Assembly (NCBI GenBank): GCA_964484185.1
Contig: CAZAEQ010000002.1
Span: 62,001 to 126,000 of the forward strand
Source of the DNA: F1-120-MAGs238 sp964484185
Lineage (GTDB): Bacteria > Planctomycetota > Phycisphaerae > Phycisphaerales > UBA1924
Direction: 5' to 3'
DNA length: 64,000 nt
Below, piece after piece: positions 17,202-27,213 of the stretch (position 1 is its first letter; each line of letters opens with the position of its first letter). A program made the translations under genes and the position numbers. The notes beneath the pieces were generated by a model. The model had not been told where the DNA came from. It worked only from the letters and a program-made list of their open reading frames with translations, and did not search any database.

Positions 17202-18542
17202 ATGATCTCCCGCAAAATCGTCGCCGCTGTTGTACTTTGCAGCACAGCACCAGCATTTGCCCAATGCCTCCCGACCTGGGACACCACTGTCGGGTCCCCC
17301 GGTATCACCTCCGATGGATACGCCGGTCCCATGATCCCCTACAACGATGGCCGCGGCGAAGCCCTCTATATCGGCGGCTCTTTCTCCTCCGCCGGCGGCT
17401 ATGTCACGCGAGGCCTTGCTCGCTACGACCCCGCTAATCCAAACGTCAACTGGTCCGATGTCGGCGGCGGGTGCTATTCCACCCAGACCAACTATTTCCT
17501 CGCCGCCCTAGCTGTCTACGACTTCGGCTCTGGTCCTGAACTCGTCGCCGGTGGCTCCTTCGCCTTCGCGGGCGGCGTAGCAAACTCCGCGAATCTCGCA
17601 CGCTGGAATGGTCAGCGTTGGCTTGGTCTTGGAACTCCCACCGGCGCAGTCTGGTCACTCGCAACCTACAACGGTCGCCTCTACGTCGGTGGCGGAATCT
17701 CCAATATCGGCGGCGTCCCAGTCAGCGGCATCGCCGCATTTGATGGCACAACTTGGTCCTCTCCCGGGACCGGAATGGCCGGTGGTTTCTCGCCCGGCGT
17801 GTTCGCACTTAAAGTCTTTAACGATGGCAGCGGCGAAAAGCTCTACGCGGCTGGTCGCCTCGGATCCATCGGCGGCGTCAACGGAATGATCGCTCGGTGG
17901 AACGGCACCGTCTGGCAACCCGTTGGCGCAGGCATCACTGCGGCACAAACTTTCTCCGACATCGAAGCAATGGCCATCCACAATGATGGTACCGGCGACA
18001 AGCTTTTCGTCGGCGGCTACGACCTCCGCGTCGGCGCAGTAACGACAAGTGTCGCACGCTGGAGCGGCACATCGTGGACCCCGGTTGGCCAGTACCTCGG
18101 CGGCCGCACCACCGCTCTTGCCTCATTCGACGATGGCAACGGCTCTCAACTTTACAATGCTGGCACCGCTCAGCCAGGCATCAACTACATAGCACGCCTC
18201 ATCGCAAATCAATGGACAATCGTTGACGGCGGCGTCGGTCAACCCGGTGGCCCGCCTTGGCCCAGCACGTTCGGCCTCTGCAACTGGCAGGGCAAACTCT
18301 ATATCGGCGGCGATTTTGACTATGTCGGCACAAACCAGCAACCGGCCAGCGGTTTGGTCGCACGCACATCGTGCATCTGCCCCGCAGATTTCAACAACGA
18401 TGGCACACTCGACTTCTTCGACTACCTCGATTTTGTTCAGGCATTCGCAGCCAATGACGCTTCATCCGACTTCAACGCAGATGCCGTCATCGATTTCTTC
18501 GATTACCTCGACTTCGTTCAGGCCTTTAGCACTGGCTGCTGA
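17202..18542 (+). CDS. Exported beta-propeller-like protein with GC-type dockerin tail
   Basis: 446 aa with a short signal peptide (KIVAAVVLCSTAPAFA). The body has six or seven ~45-50-residue repeats of the type LYIGGSFSSAGG, LARYDPANP, LYVGGGISNIGGVPVSGIAAFDG, KLYAAGRLGSIGGVNGMIARWNG and KLFVGGYDLRVGAVTTSVARWSG. This alternation of 'GG-x-F/I-x-x-[AI]GG' with '[AL]AR[WF][ND]G' is typical of kelch/delta-60-like propellers in secreted planctomycete proteins. The tail is CPADFNNDGTLDFFDYLDFVQAF...GC. No catalytic residues are evident, so ligand or carbohydrate binding is a guess. Confidence 0.78.
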   Translation: MISRKIVAAVVLCSTAPAFAQCLPTWDTTVGSPGITSDGYAGPMIPYNDGRGEALYIGGSFSSAGGYVTRGLARYDPANPNVNWSDVGGGCYSTQTNYFLAALAVYDFGSGPELVAGGSFAFAGGVANSANLARWNGQRWLGLGTPTGAVWSLATYNGRLYVGGGISNIGGVPVSGIAAFDGTTWSSPGTGMAGGFSPGVFALKVFNDGSGEKLYAAGRLGSIGGVNGMIARWNGTVWQPVGAGITAAQTFSDIEAMAIHNDGTGDKLFVGGYDLRVGAVTTSVARWSGTSWTPVGQYLGGRTTALASFDDGNGSQLYNAGTAQPGINYIARLIANQWTIVDGGVGQPGGPPWPSTFGLCNWQGKLYIGGDFDYVGTNQQPASGLVARTSCICPADFNNDGTLDFFDYLDFVQAFAANDASSDFNADAVIDFFDYLDFVQAFSTGC

Positions 18543-18639
18543 TCGCTGGTAATACCTACGTCGCTTCGCCGCCTCGAACTTGTCAGCAAGCGATTTCTTG
18601 CTGAGGCGCCGCGTTCCACCTTTTCCCGCACTCTGCCTT

Positions 18640-19491
18640 CTACCGCGAGCCGTTCACCCACCCGAATTCCGCCGCCGATGACATCCCAACCGTAAACGGC
18701 GTCAACTGCGGCCCCTTCAAAATCCGAAGGTGATTCGCCGTCAAATCACGTGTTTCTGCCGCACGGTCATTTCCACCGACCGGTGCCTTGAATAATGCCG
18801 CGCTCCCATCCAGATATCCAATATTGCAACCGCCACCAATACCGCCCACCGCCGACCCGCTCCCCTTGGATGCATGTCGTGTCGAAAATTGATCCATGTT
18901 CGCAAACGACCCGTCATTGTTGCTCCGGTTGCTGAACGCATCATGCTCTTCAATCAACAGCGGAATCGCCGGAAACTGCCCCTGGGCACCCGCTTGCAGC
19001 GCAGGAATAATCGGGTACGTCATTTTCCAGTCTAGATCCAGACGCGCTCCCGCAAATCGAATGATCATCGAGTAATCGAAAAACTTATTCGCTTCACGCT
19101 TCGCCGCCGGGCACTCCAGAATCCGATCTGCACCCGAAAGATAACTGCTCAAGACCGAAGTCTCGAACGGATGCCGCCCCGCTGTCGGATTCGCCAGATA
19201 CGTCGCATTATTTCTTCCACACCAATCCAGGTTCTGCGGCCCCTGCCAATACCCTCCGGGAATCACCTTGTAATCCCGCGCATAAAAAGTAAACCCCAGC
19301 ATCGTCTGCTTCAAATTCGACCGACACACCGTCGCTCGCGCCGTTTCCCGCGCGCCACTTAACGCTGGCAGCAAAAGCGAAATCAGTATCGCTATAACCG
19401 CGATCACCACGAGCAATTCAATAAGCGTGAAGCCCGATGGAGTTGCAACCTTCGCTTCCGTCACGCGCTGCCTTATCGGTGTGCATCCCAC
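18640..19491 (-). CDS. Type II secretion / pseudopilin-like protein (prepilin N-terminal methylation domain, DUF1559-like)
   Basis: Start set at GTG 19491 because gaggggg lies 4-5 nt before it; a TTG at 19512 and a GTG at 19464 are in frame. The ~283-aa product has a prepilin peptidase site, TPSG|FTLIELLVVIAVIAIL, so it is processed after Gly and N-methylated on Phe, leaving a ~20-residue hydrophobic helix. The C-terminal half carries CNIGYLDGSAALF, the DG motif of planctomycete DUF1559-type pseudopilins. These are abundant in planctomycetes and of unclear role. It is divergent from the subtilase gene and convergent with the propeller gene. Confidence 0.85.
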   Translation of the reverse strand: MGCTPIRQRVTEAKVATPSGFTLIELLVVIAVIAILISLLLPALSGARETARATVCRSNLKQTMLGFTFYARDYKVIPGGYWQGPQNLDWCGRNNATYLANPTAGRHPFETSVLSSYLSGADRILECPAAKREANKFFDYSMIIRFAGARLDLDWKMTYPIIPALQAGAQGQFPAIPLLIEEHDAFSNRSNNDGSFANMDQFSTRHASKGSGSAVGGIGGGCNIGYLDGSAALFKAPVGGNDRAAETRDLTANHLRILKGPQLTPFTVGMSSAAEFGWVNGSR

Positions 19492-19850
19492 GTTTCCCCC
19501 TCGAGTCCGCAACTCTTACATTGAACGTTACTCTATTGTGGACCAGGTCTCTGTACCGCACTTGTATCCCCTCCACCACAATTGGTCCTATAACCACCTG
19601 TCCGTCCCCCAACTTAATCGGCTCTTCTCTTCTTTCCGCTTCGGAGTTTGAACCTCAAATTACTTCTCTTGGTGCTGTCGTTCCCCCAAAAGTCGCTGCC
19701 TTGTCCTTTTGAATCTGTAATCTCAAATTGCCTGCACTCCTTTCGCCCTCTCCGATGCCAAATAGCCACCACTCCTCCCAGGTTTTCTGCTACATTGCGA
19801 CTTCTGTTTCCCCTGCAGACATCCCTCGCGCTCAACACAGAAAGCACCTG
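19492..19850. other. Divergent intergenic region between pseudopilin and subtilase genes
   Basis: About 360 pyrimidine-rich bases that must hold both promoters. The subtilase open frame extends back to 19728 without signal-like content. I see no promoter clear enough to call and no RNA gene. Confidence 0.4.
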
Positions 19851-22800
19851 ATGCAAAACTTGAATTCACGTCCCATCACGTACTTTTCGACCCGCGCCAC
19901 GATCGCAATCCTGGCTTCTTCCGCCGGACTTGCCTTCGCTGCCGCTCCTTCAATCCTCAACATCGGCGGCGAAAACCACCTCAGAATCGCCGGCACGGTC
20001 ATTCAGTCAACATCCGAAAACATCTCTAGACCAATCTTCACGCAGCTCCCCGAACACTCCGCCGCAATCTCCTGGCAGCAATCAAGCCTGACCGGCACGT
20101 CCTCCTTTTACGCTTTCTCCAGCGATGGCACTCACTGGTCGCGCCCTATCCCCGGTGACCCATCCATTCTCAACCTCCGCTGGGCCAACTTTGATCCGCT
20201 CATCCTCCCCTCCGCGCCAACCATCCCCGCCCACCTTCGCGCCCTCCCCACCTCTACAACATTCATCATCCAGTTCGTTGTTCCGCCCATCGACTCAATG
20301 CGCCGCGCTGTTGAAGACCTCGGCGCCATCGTTCATACATCACTCCCGCAAAGCGCATACATCGTCAACATCGACCCAGCTCAGCTCCCCGCACTCCGCG
20401 CTCTTCCCGCAGTCCGCTGGGTCGGCGCATATGAGCCCGCATTCAAAACCGAACCATCCATCGCCCGCGGCTACCTCTCTCAATTCGGCGCAGCCGATCC
20501 CGCCGCCCGCGCTGACTTCGAACGCAACTGGGGCAAACCCTATATCAAAGCTATGGAATCCCTCCGTAGCGGCGGCTCCGCCAGCTTCTGGATCCAGGTT
20601 CATCAAGCCGACATCCTCCAAAAACAAATCGTCGCCGACCACATCACGGCAATCGGTGGCAAGGTCCAGAACATCACGCCGCAAGATTTCCTATTGCGTG
20701 CTGAACTCAATCAGGCCCAATTCGTCTCCGTCCTTCAGCTCGACCAGGTCGCTTTCGTAGATCCCTGGAGCGATGCCGAGTTCGACATGGACATCGAACG
20801 CAATCTCTCCGGCGCAAATGCGCTTGAAGCTGCCACCGGAATCTCCGGCGAAGGCGTCCGCGGCGAAGTCATGGACAACGGGCTCCGCCAGACCCACCAG
20901 GATTTCTCAAACCCTGGCCCCGCCGTTATCGTCCGGTTTAACTCTGGCGATATAAGCCACGGCACCAGCACCTTCGGAATCGTCTTCGGTGATGGCGGGG
21001 CCAACGCCGCCGCCCGCGGCCTGCTGCCCGATGCAGCTGCCAAATACTTCTACTCCTACACCGGCCTCTCCGGCTTCGGCGGCACCGCAAATCGCCTCAC
21101 CGTCACCTCTGCAGCGGTAACAACCAACAACATCGTGTTCCAAAGTAACAGTTGGGGAAGCGCTCTCACCACTGCGTACGGAACCCAGTCCAATGCAATG
21201 GACAACATCATCTTCCAGACCAACCTCTCTATCTGCCAAAGTCAATCAAACACGGGCTCGCAGCAGTCACGCCCCGAAGCCTGGGCAAAAAACGTTCTCT
21301 CCGTTGGCGGTCTCACCCACAATAATGACACCAACCGCGCCAATGACACCTGGGGCGGCGGCTCCTCGATCGGCCCCGCCGCCGACCTGCGCATCAAACC
21401 TGAACTCGCTCACCACTACGACAATGTCCTCGCCACCACCTCAACCAGCGACACCGCATACACCGCTTTCGGCGGCACAAGTGCCGCGACTCCCATCACC
21501 TGCGGCTACATCGGTCTCATTCACCAGATGTGGCACCAGGGCATGTTCCCCGGCTTTGGCGGCGCATCCGATGTCTTTGCCAGTCGCCCGTATTTCACAA
21601 CAGCCAAAGCCCTCGCGATCCACTCCGCGTTCCGCTATAACTGGACCGGCACACCCAGTAATCCCACCATCAATCGCAACGTACAAGGATGGGGCGTCAT
21701 CGATGTAAATCGTTTGCGTTTGCTTGCCCCCACCATGTTCGTCGAGAACGAAAGCAAATCCCTGCGCGCTGGTCAATCGGCGTTCTACACCTTTGACGTT
21801 CCCGCAGGCGCACCCTCGTTCACAGCAACCATGCTCTTCCGCGATCCGCCCGGAACCACCAGCTCCAGCATTCATCGAATCAACGATGCCTCACTCAAAG
21901 TCACCGGTCCGACCGGCACATTTTGGTGGGGAAACAACGGACTCTCAGCCGGCAACGTTTCAACTTCCGGCGGCGTCTCTAACACATGCGACACCGTTGA
22001 AAACGTCTTCCTGGTCAATCCGCCCGCAGGCCGCTACACCGTGCAAGTCTTCGCCGACATTGTCACGCAAGATGGCAACCCGCGCAGTGTCGGTGTCAAC
22101 GACATCACCTATGCGCTCGCAGTCTCCGGCGGTCTGCGCACTCCACTCCGTATTCTCACGCTCGACACAGCTCGCGCTGGAACCTGCGCCGATACAACCA
22201 GCAGAAGTTTCGCAAGTGGTCCCGCATTTGAACTCATCCGCACGTGGCTCGCAGATCCAACCCGCTTCGGCGGCGCGGGCAAACTCGATCGCCCGGTCAC
22301 TGTGCTCCCACCAGTCTCTTCCTTGTCAGCCGCCTCCCTTGCCGATGCAGATGTAGTCGTTCTCACCGGAGTCGTAGACTCTCTCTCCGCGTGCGAGCGC
22401 GGACGCCTCTCTTCCTTCCTCCAGCAAGGCGGCGGCGTTCTCGCATTCTTTGACACTGCCGGTAATGAATTGGCCGAGATCGTCGGCGCTCAGCCCGGTG
22501 GCATTTCAAACTCTGCATCACTCACTCCCGCCGGTGCTTCAGGCACTGTCCTCGCCGGTTTATTTGGAAATGTTGACTCCCCTGTCCTCACAGGCGCTCA
22601 CCGCGTCTTCACTGACATCGGCCCCAATGGCACACCGCTCCTCGTGGATAACGGACAAAACACCGCCGCGATTTTCGTTGCCGGCGCGGGCAGAGCCATT
22701 ATCTTGAACGACGAAGACTGGGCTTCAAACCTTACATCCGCAGACTGCCTCCAGGGTCAACTCCCCGCGCAAAGCAACGAACGCTTCTTCCTCAACTCGC

Positions 22801-23012
22801 TCGCGGCGGTTGCCCCGGTTCAACCAATCTCTTTCACCTTCAGCTCTTGCCCCGCCGACTTCAACTGCGATTCCCTGCTCGACCTCTCCGATTATCTCGA
22901 CTTTGTCCAGGCCTTCAGCAACGACTCACCCGTTGCCGATTTCAACCAGGACTCAAGCGTTGATTTCTTCGACTACCTCGATTTCGTCCAGACATTCAGC
23001 GCGGGCTGCTGA
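19851..23012 (+). CDS. Secreted S8 (subtilisin-family) serine protease with GC-type dockerin tail
   Basis: Start at ATG 19851, just before a signal peptide (TRATIAILASSAGLAFA), giving 1053 aa. The catalytic triad is visible as Asp342 (GEVMDNGL), His370 (SHGTST) and Ser544 (GGTSAATP), with the oxyanion Asn in QSNSWG. The N-terminal ~300 residues contain two similar segments (FIIQFVVPPIDSMRRAVEDLGA, FWIQVHQADILQKQIVADHI) that could be inhibitor/propeptide-like domains. C-terminal to the protease are a jelly-roll-like segment (SLRAGQSAFYTFDVPAG) and a DUF4350/GATase-like segment (VVVLTGVVDSLSACERGRL, GGVLAFFDTAG). The end is the paired tail finishing SAGC. Extracellular protein turnover is likely. 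Confidence 0.9.
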   Translation: MQNLNSRPITYFSTRATIAILASSAGLAFAAAPSILNIGGENHLRIAGTVIQSTSENISRPIFTQLPEHSAAISWQQSSLTGTSSFYAFSSDGTHWSRPIPGDPSILNLRWANFDPLILPSAPTIPAHLRALPTSTTFIIQFVVPPIDSMRRAVEDLGAIVHTSLPQSAYIVNIDPAQLPALRALPAVRWVGAYEPAFKTEPSIARGYLSQFGAADPAARADFERNWGKPYIKAMESLRSGGSASFWIQVHQADILQKQIVADHITAIGGKVQNITPQDFLLRAELNQAQFVSVLQLDQVAFVDPWSDAEFDMDIERNLSGANALEAATGISGEGVRGEVMDNGLRQTHQDFSNPGPAVIVRFNSGDISHGTSTFGIVFGDGGANAAARGLLPDAAAKYFYSYTGLSGFGGTANRLTVTSAAVTTNNIVFQSNSWGSALTTAYGTQSNAMDNIIFQTNLSICQSQSNTGSQQSRPEAWAKNVLSVGGLTHNNDTNRANDTWGGGSSIGPAADLRIKPELAHHYDNVLATTSTSDTAYTAFGGTSAATPITCGYIGLIHQMWHQGMFPGFGGASDVFASRPYFTTAKALAIHSAFRYNWTGTPSNPTINRNVQGWGVIDVNRLRLLAPTMFVENESKSLRAGQSAFYTFDVPAGAPSFTATMLFRDPPGTTSSSIHRINDASLKVTGPTGTFWWGNNGLSAGNVSTSGGVSNTCDTVENVFLVNPPAGRYTVQVFADIVTQDGNPRSVGVNDITYALAVSGGLRTPLRILTLDTARAGTCADTTSRSFASGPAFELIRTWLADPTRFGGAGKLDRPVTVLPPVSSLSAASLADADVVVLTGVVDSLSACERGRLSSFLQQGGGVLAFFDTAGNELAEIVGAQPGGISNSASLTPAGASGTVLAGLFGNVDSPVLTGAHRVFTDIGPNGTPLLVDNGQNTAAIFVAGAGRAIILNDEDWASNLTSADCLQGQLPAQSNERFFLNSLAAVAPVQPISFTFSSCPADFNCDSLLDLSDYLDFVQAFSNDSPVADFNQDSSVDFFDYLDFVQTFSAGC

Positions 23013-25070
23013 TCAGGCAGGAACACCCGGAACGGTGTACACATCCGGCGGCATGATAAAGGATGCACGCATCGGTGATGCCAGTTCGCTCATGCGACGA
23101 TTTGAGCTTGGGAGCGACTGGAGTTTTCTCATGTATTCCATGACGACAATCACAAACGTCGCATGGCTCCACGTCAAAGGACTCACGCTCATGTGATCAG
23201 CGGTGTAAGGATTGATCTGCTCTGCAAGCACACCACTTGGCGCGGCATATCGAACAGTCCACTCCAGCAGCGGAATCGCTTCGTTGAGTTCATCGACAGT
23301 CCGAGCCTTTTCAACCTGGTACTGCGCCTGCCACAGAGTGCAAATAATCCAGGGATTGCCGGGCACAATGTCGGTCTTTTCACGCTCAACCTGGTGATAG
23401 TAATCGCGCTCATATCGCGCACAGCCGCCGACGTGGGTCTTGACCCACAGGCGTTCGCGCAAAGCCCGCATTTCCTTTTCCACCAGTTCATCATGTACAC
23501 TCAGCGCACCAAATGCCCAGAGTGCATAGTTCGCGCTGTCCGCGGTCATGTCCTGGCGATACGTTCCATCAGCAAGCGGGATAACAAGCCGCGCGAAGCG
23601 TTGCTTATCAACGTTCCACATGTGCTTTTTCATCGCATAGCGCATGTTGTCTGCGGCAGTGCGATACGTCCCGGCTCGATCGGGCTCGCCAAATTCTTCA
23701 GCAAATTTCGCGGCAGCTTCAAATGCGCCAATCACGCTTGCCACCGTAAACGTGTGAACTCCGCGGCGTTCTTCCCACAGGTCCCACGACTGCATGGGCA
23801 GGCCGTTGGCATCGCGATATTTCAGCATCCACTCCGCAGGCCGGATAATCAGGCTCGCGTACACGCTCTTGATAAATTCCACATCTCGGAAGGCTTCAAA
23901 GTGCTTGCGCAGCGCCCAGAGCACAAGAGCAGTTTCATCCTGCTGAATCGGCAACACGCGCTGCCCCTCAAGCATCCACGGGTGCCAGCTCGATGCCATC
24001 TTGCCCGCCGGTGTGTATTTATGGAGGAAGTAGCCATCCTCTTCAATCACGCGTGCAGCATACCGGAAGAAATTCCGCGACAGCTCAGACTGACCACTGA
24101 CGACCAGCGCATGGGCTGTCAACGCGCCATCGCGGGGCCAGCAATAGGAGTAGTGGTCGCCGCCAAACTGGGTGATATCGCTGTCATTAGCGGCGATGAT
24201 CGCGCCCTGATTATCAATCTGCGTGCGCATTACCAATTGCGAGCGATAGAAAAGATCGCGGCACGCGGGCGGCAGCGGCTGCAGGTCGATCGGCTCTTTG
24301 CGTGCCCAGAGTTTCCAGTAGGCCTCGGTACGCGTCATCATGCGTTCCGGGCCGCTTTCATTAATGCGACGATTCAGAGCTTTGACTTCCTGATACGAAC
24401 GGCCGCACGCAAGCCATGATGTGACATGGGCCTCGCCGCCCGCTTCCAGAGTCAGATTGAATCCAACGGTGCAGTCAACGCTGCCCTGGCTGATGGCGTT
24501 TCGACCCAGCTGGCCATCTTCGGCATCGCGCCATGTGCCTTCAGCGCCGCCGACGCGCTTAGTGCCGATGGACCAGTGATCGATGCCGCATTTATGCTGA
24601 TCACAGGCAGAGAAGAGGAAGTACATGTCATCTTTGTACATCACAACGCCGCTGGTTGCGGGGTCGTAGTTGGCGGTATCGCCGACCGGCGATTCACCGA
24701 TTGACATGTCCCAGTGATAGAACACGCGCACATCGCGCGGCTTGTTCCAGAGGTCTTTGACGACTGCCTTGCGGAAGTAGACGGTGTCGTTGAAATCAAC
24801 GCAGTCGTAGCAGATGACCTCAAGACCAAGTTCTTTGTTGGTCAGGTGAACTTCAGTGACAAGTGTGTCAGGCTTGTAGCGAAGCTCGCGTTGCCAGGTC
24901 GCATCTTCGATCCAGCACAGGCGGCCATCGGCCCAGACCCCGAAGCGCTGGACGTGACCATCGGTGTGGTTGAAGCGTCCGACATGGGGGTAATAGACAT
25001 CGCGGACTCGGTATTTCGAGTCAAAGGTGATCAGAAGGCTTCCGTTGCCGACCGGGATATCACGCGCCAT
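23013..25070 (-). CDS. Glycoside hydrolase family 15 enzyme (glucoamylase / trehalase-type)
   Basis: Start at ATG 25070 behind gaggg (MARDIPVGNGSLLITFD), 685 aa; the frame extends 20 codons further without a better site. GH15 features: the beta-sandwich N-domain (VRDVYYPHVGRFN), then the (alpha/alpha)6 barrel with YSYCWPRDGALTAHAL, WHPWMLEGQRVLPIQQDETALVLWAL and WDLWEERRGVHTFT, in which Glu433/434 is the likely general acid, and SPLTWSHATFV near the end. These inverting enzymes release glucose from alpha-glucans or trehalose. No signal peptide, so probably cytoplasmic and used for storage glucans or trehalose. Its stop codon directly abuts that of the convergent subtilase gene. Confidence 0.9.
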   Translation of the reverse strand: MARDIPVGNGSLLITFDSKYRVRDVYYPHVGRFNHTDGHVQRFGVWADGRLCWIEDATWQRELRYKPDTLVTEVHLTNKELGLEVICYDCVDFNDTVYFRKAVVKDLWNKPRDVRVFYHWDMSIGESPVGDTANYDPATSGVVMYKDDMYFLFSACDQHKCGIDHWSIGTKRVGGAEGTWRDAEDGQLGRNAISQGSVDCTVGFNLTLEAGGEAHVTSWLACGRSYQEVKALNRRINESGPERMMTRTEAYWKLWARKEPIDLQPLPPACRDLFYRSQLVMRTQIDNQGAIIAANDSDITQFGGDHYSYCWPRDGALTAHALVVSGQSELSRNFFRYAARVIEEDGYFLHKYTPAGKMASSWHPWMLEGQRVLPIQQDETALVLWALRKHFEAFRDVEFIKSVYASLIIRPAEWMLKYRDANGLPMQSWDLWEERRGVHTFTVASVIGAFEAAAKFAEEFGEPDRAGTYRTAADNMRYAMKKHMWNVDKQRFARLVIPLADGTYRQDMTADSANYALWAFGALSVHDELVEKEMRALRERLWVKTHVGGCARYERDYYHQVEREKTDIVPGNPWIICTLWQAQYQVEKARTVDELNEAIPLLEWTVRYAAPSGVLAEQINPYTADHMSVSPLTWSHATFVIVVMEYMRKLQSLPSSNRRMSELASPMRASFIMPPDVYTVPGVPA

Positions 25071-25292
25071 CGAAACCCTCAAATTCCACTGCAGGCCAGG
25101 GCCACCCGCATTCGCGCACAAACGATCCATCGCCTGCGCAACTCATGCAGGATACGTAGGGTTTATGCCTCAGGTTTACAAATCGGCCGTTGAGGCGGGC
25201 AGGATAGGTAAGAAGGGCGGTTTTTGGCCGCGATATGTGGGAAAGGTCGGTCTGGGCTGGTTCGTGACGGACCGGCGACTGGCCCGACCTTC

Positions 25293-25634
25293 CTAGTTGG
25301 CGGCCATGAGAGCATCTGCCAGTGCGGCAACATCGGCATCGACGCGAGAGACGGCAGCTTCCTTCATCTGGGCTTTTTCGACGACCCGATTGGCCATATC
25401 CCCAAGATAGGTGACACGGATGCCGAAATTCTCACCAATTTTGACCGCAATGCCGCAACCAATAACTTTGTTATTGACCACCAGTTCAAGCTCGGAATCG
25501 GCAGAACGAGGAAGTTCGAGGATGGCGCCTGGAACCATTCCCAGCACTTCCTTCATAGTCATGTCTTTTTCGCCCAGGCGCACAATAACCGGGACTTCGA
25601 GTTGGCGGATCTGTTCTGAGTTACGTGCAGGCAT
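25293..25634 (-). CDS. SpoA/FliN-domain (flagellar motor switch-like) protein
   Basis: Start taken at ATG 25634 (MPARNSEQIRQLEVPV), 113 aa; a GTG at 25724, 7 nt after the dehydrogenase stop, would add 30 hydrophobic residues atypical for FliN. The core (QLEVPVIVRLGEKDMTMKEV, GAILELPRSADSELELVVNN, IGCGIAVKIGENFGIRVTYLG) is a textbook SpoA (FliMN C-terminal) domain, which in FliN forms the C-ring of the flagellar switch and in HrcQ/YscQ the sorting platform of type III secretion. No other flagellar or injectisome gene is visible nearby. It follows the dehydrogenase gene on the same strand. Confidence 0.75.
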   Translation of the reverse strand: MPARNSEQIRQLEVPVIVRLGEKDMTMKEVLGMVPGAILELPRSADSELELVVNNKVIGCGIAVKIGENFGIRVTYLGDMANRVVEKAQMKEAAVSRVDADVAALADALMAAN

Positions 25635-25730
25635 AGATGTGTATCGGCGCGCGGGACGACCGACTTCCGGAAGTGGTATCGCAAGGGGCATGCCAACCAG
25701 CAACGGCAGGAGTGCCAGTGCCACGCTGAG

Positions 25731-26996
25731 TTAGACCTTGCCGAAGGTTTTCTCTGTTCCCAGGCCCTCGTGTGCTTCAGCGAGGCGATTGAGTGCGTGG
25801 GTGTATGCCGCGGTGCGCATGTCGATGTTGTGAAGTTTGGAGACTTCATAGACTGCGTTAAACTCGCGTGACATGATGGGTTCGAGCTTTTGTTGCACTT
25901 CCTGCGCTGACCAGTAGAACCCGGCTTTGTTCTGGGTCCATTCGAAATACGAGACAGTCACGCCGCCGGCGTTGGCGAGAATATCGGGGACGACGATGAT
26001 GCCGTTCTTGTGCAGCGTCGCATCGGCCACCGGAGTGATGGGTCCGTTGGCGAGTTCGAGAACGACTTTGGCCTTGATCTTCGAGGCATTCGCCTCTGTA
26101 ATGACGTTCTCGATCGCGGCAGGAACAAGCAGGTCGCACTCAAGTTCGAGCAACTGTGCGTTGGTGATTTCCTTTTCGCCCTTGGTGGCGATGACGTGGC
26201 GATGAGGTGTCTTGCTGGAAGCGGCCTTCACGACATCGATCCCGTCAGGGTTGTAGATGCCGCCGAATGAGTCGCTGATGCCGATGACCTTATAGCCCAT
26301 CTCGTGAGCAAACAGTGCGAAGTGCTCGCCTGCGTTTCCAAATCCCTGCACAACACAGGTCTTGCGCTGGGTCTTTGGATTCCAGCCGAGTTTCTTCTCA
26401 AGCTCTGCCAGACAGAATTTTCCGCCTCGGGCTGTGGCATCGCCGCGGCCCTGCGAGCCGCCGAGTGCGATTGGCTTGCCGGTGATCACGCCTGGTTCGC
26501 GCCGACCAGTAACCTGTGCATATTCATCCATCATCCACGCCATGACCAGCGGATTGGTATTGACATCGGGCGCGGGCACATCGGTATCAACGCCTACGAG
26601 GTGCGCGATGGCGCGCATGTAGCCGCGCGAGAGGCGTTCGAGTTCAACCATGGAGAGCTTGGTGGGGTCGACGATGACGCCGCCTTTGCCGCCGCCGAAG
26701 GGAATTCCGACGGTGGCGCACTTGAAGGTCATCCAGAAAGCAAGGGCGCGGACTTCGCTGGCCGAAACATCCTGGTGGAAGCGGATGCCGCCTTTGGCCG
26801 GGCCGCGGGTGTCGTCGTAGCGGCAGCGATAGCCGGTGAAAATCTTGAGTGTGCCGTCGTCCATTCGGACCGGGAAGTTCACTTCGACGAATTGCTTGGG
26901 TGCACGGAGCCTGAGCACTGTCTCGGCGTGGGCCTTGGAGTATTTGGCGGCGGCATCGAGGCGGGCGATGGCATCACTGAAGACATCTTGTGACAT
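25731..26996 (-). CDS. gdhA: Glu/Leu/Phe/Val family dehydrogenase (glutamate dehydrogenase)
   Basis: Start at ATG 26996, preceded by cggag, gives 421 aa, the normal length of hexameric GDH. The protein has the substrate-binding/catalytic block (RCRYDDTRGPAKGGIRFHQ, with catalytic Lys in PAKGG), GIPFGGGKGGVIVDP, and a Rossmann domain (TCVVQGFGNAGEHFALF) with ELANGPITPVAD. It interconverts 2-oxoglutarate plus ammonium and glutamate with NAD(P)H in the cytoplasm. It is divergent from sucD, another 2-oxoglutarate-linked enzyme gene, across a ~217-nt spacer. Confidence 0.92.
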   Translation of the reverse strand: MSQDVFSDAIARLDAAAKYSKAHAETVLRLRAPKQFVEVNFPVRMDDGTLKIFTGYRCRYDDTRGPAKGGIRFHQDVSASEVRALAFWMTFKCATVGIPFGGGKGGVIVDPTKLSMVELERLSRGYMRAIAHLVGVDTDVPAPDVNTNPLVMAWMMDEYAQVTGRREPGVITGKPIALGGSQGRGDATARGGKFCLAELEKKLGWNPKTQRKTCVVQGFGNAGEHFALFAHEMGYKVIGISDSFGGIYNPDGIDVVKAASSKTPHRHVIATKGEKEITNAQLLELECDLLVPAAIENVITEANASKIKAKVVLELANGPITPVADATLHKNGIIVVPDILANAGGVTVSYFEWTQNKAGFYWSAQEVQQKLEPIMSREFNAVYEVSKLHNIDMRTAAYTHALNRLAEAHEGLGTEKTFGKV

Positions 26997-27213
26997 GTGA
27001 AAAACTCCGTGAAAAGGGAGAGAGTGTAGAAGCGCAGAAGCCTGCAAGCGAGCAGCACGGAATGATGGAGGTGTGTCAAAGTGCTGGAATCCAGCGTGTT
27101 TTACTGCAAACGCTTTCATACTTGAAGATTGCATGATTCGCGGCACTTGCCACTAAAAGGCCACCGACCGATGCAGTTGCAACCTACCCCCCACTTCCCT
27201 ACCCTCATGCCCA

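Noticed and set aside
23163..24419. 418-codon plus-strand frame opposite the GH15 gene
   Set aside because: Antisense shadow of a well-supported enzyme gene; no domain pattern.
25241..25292. Inverted repeat aaggtcgg ... ccgacctt after the SpoA-domain gene
   Set aside because: The loop is long and no T-run follows on the minus strand, so it is not called as a terminator.
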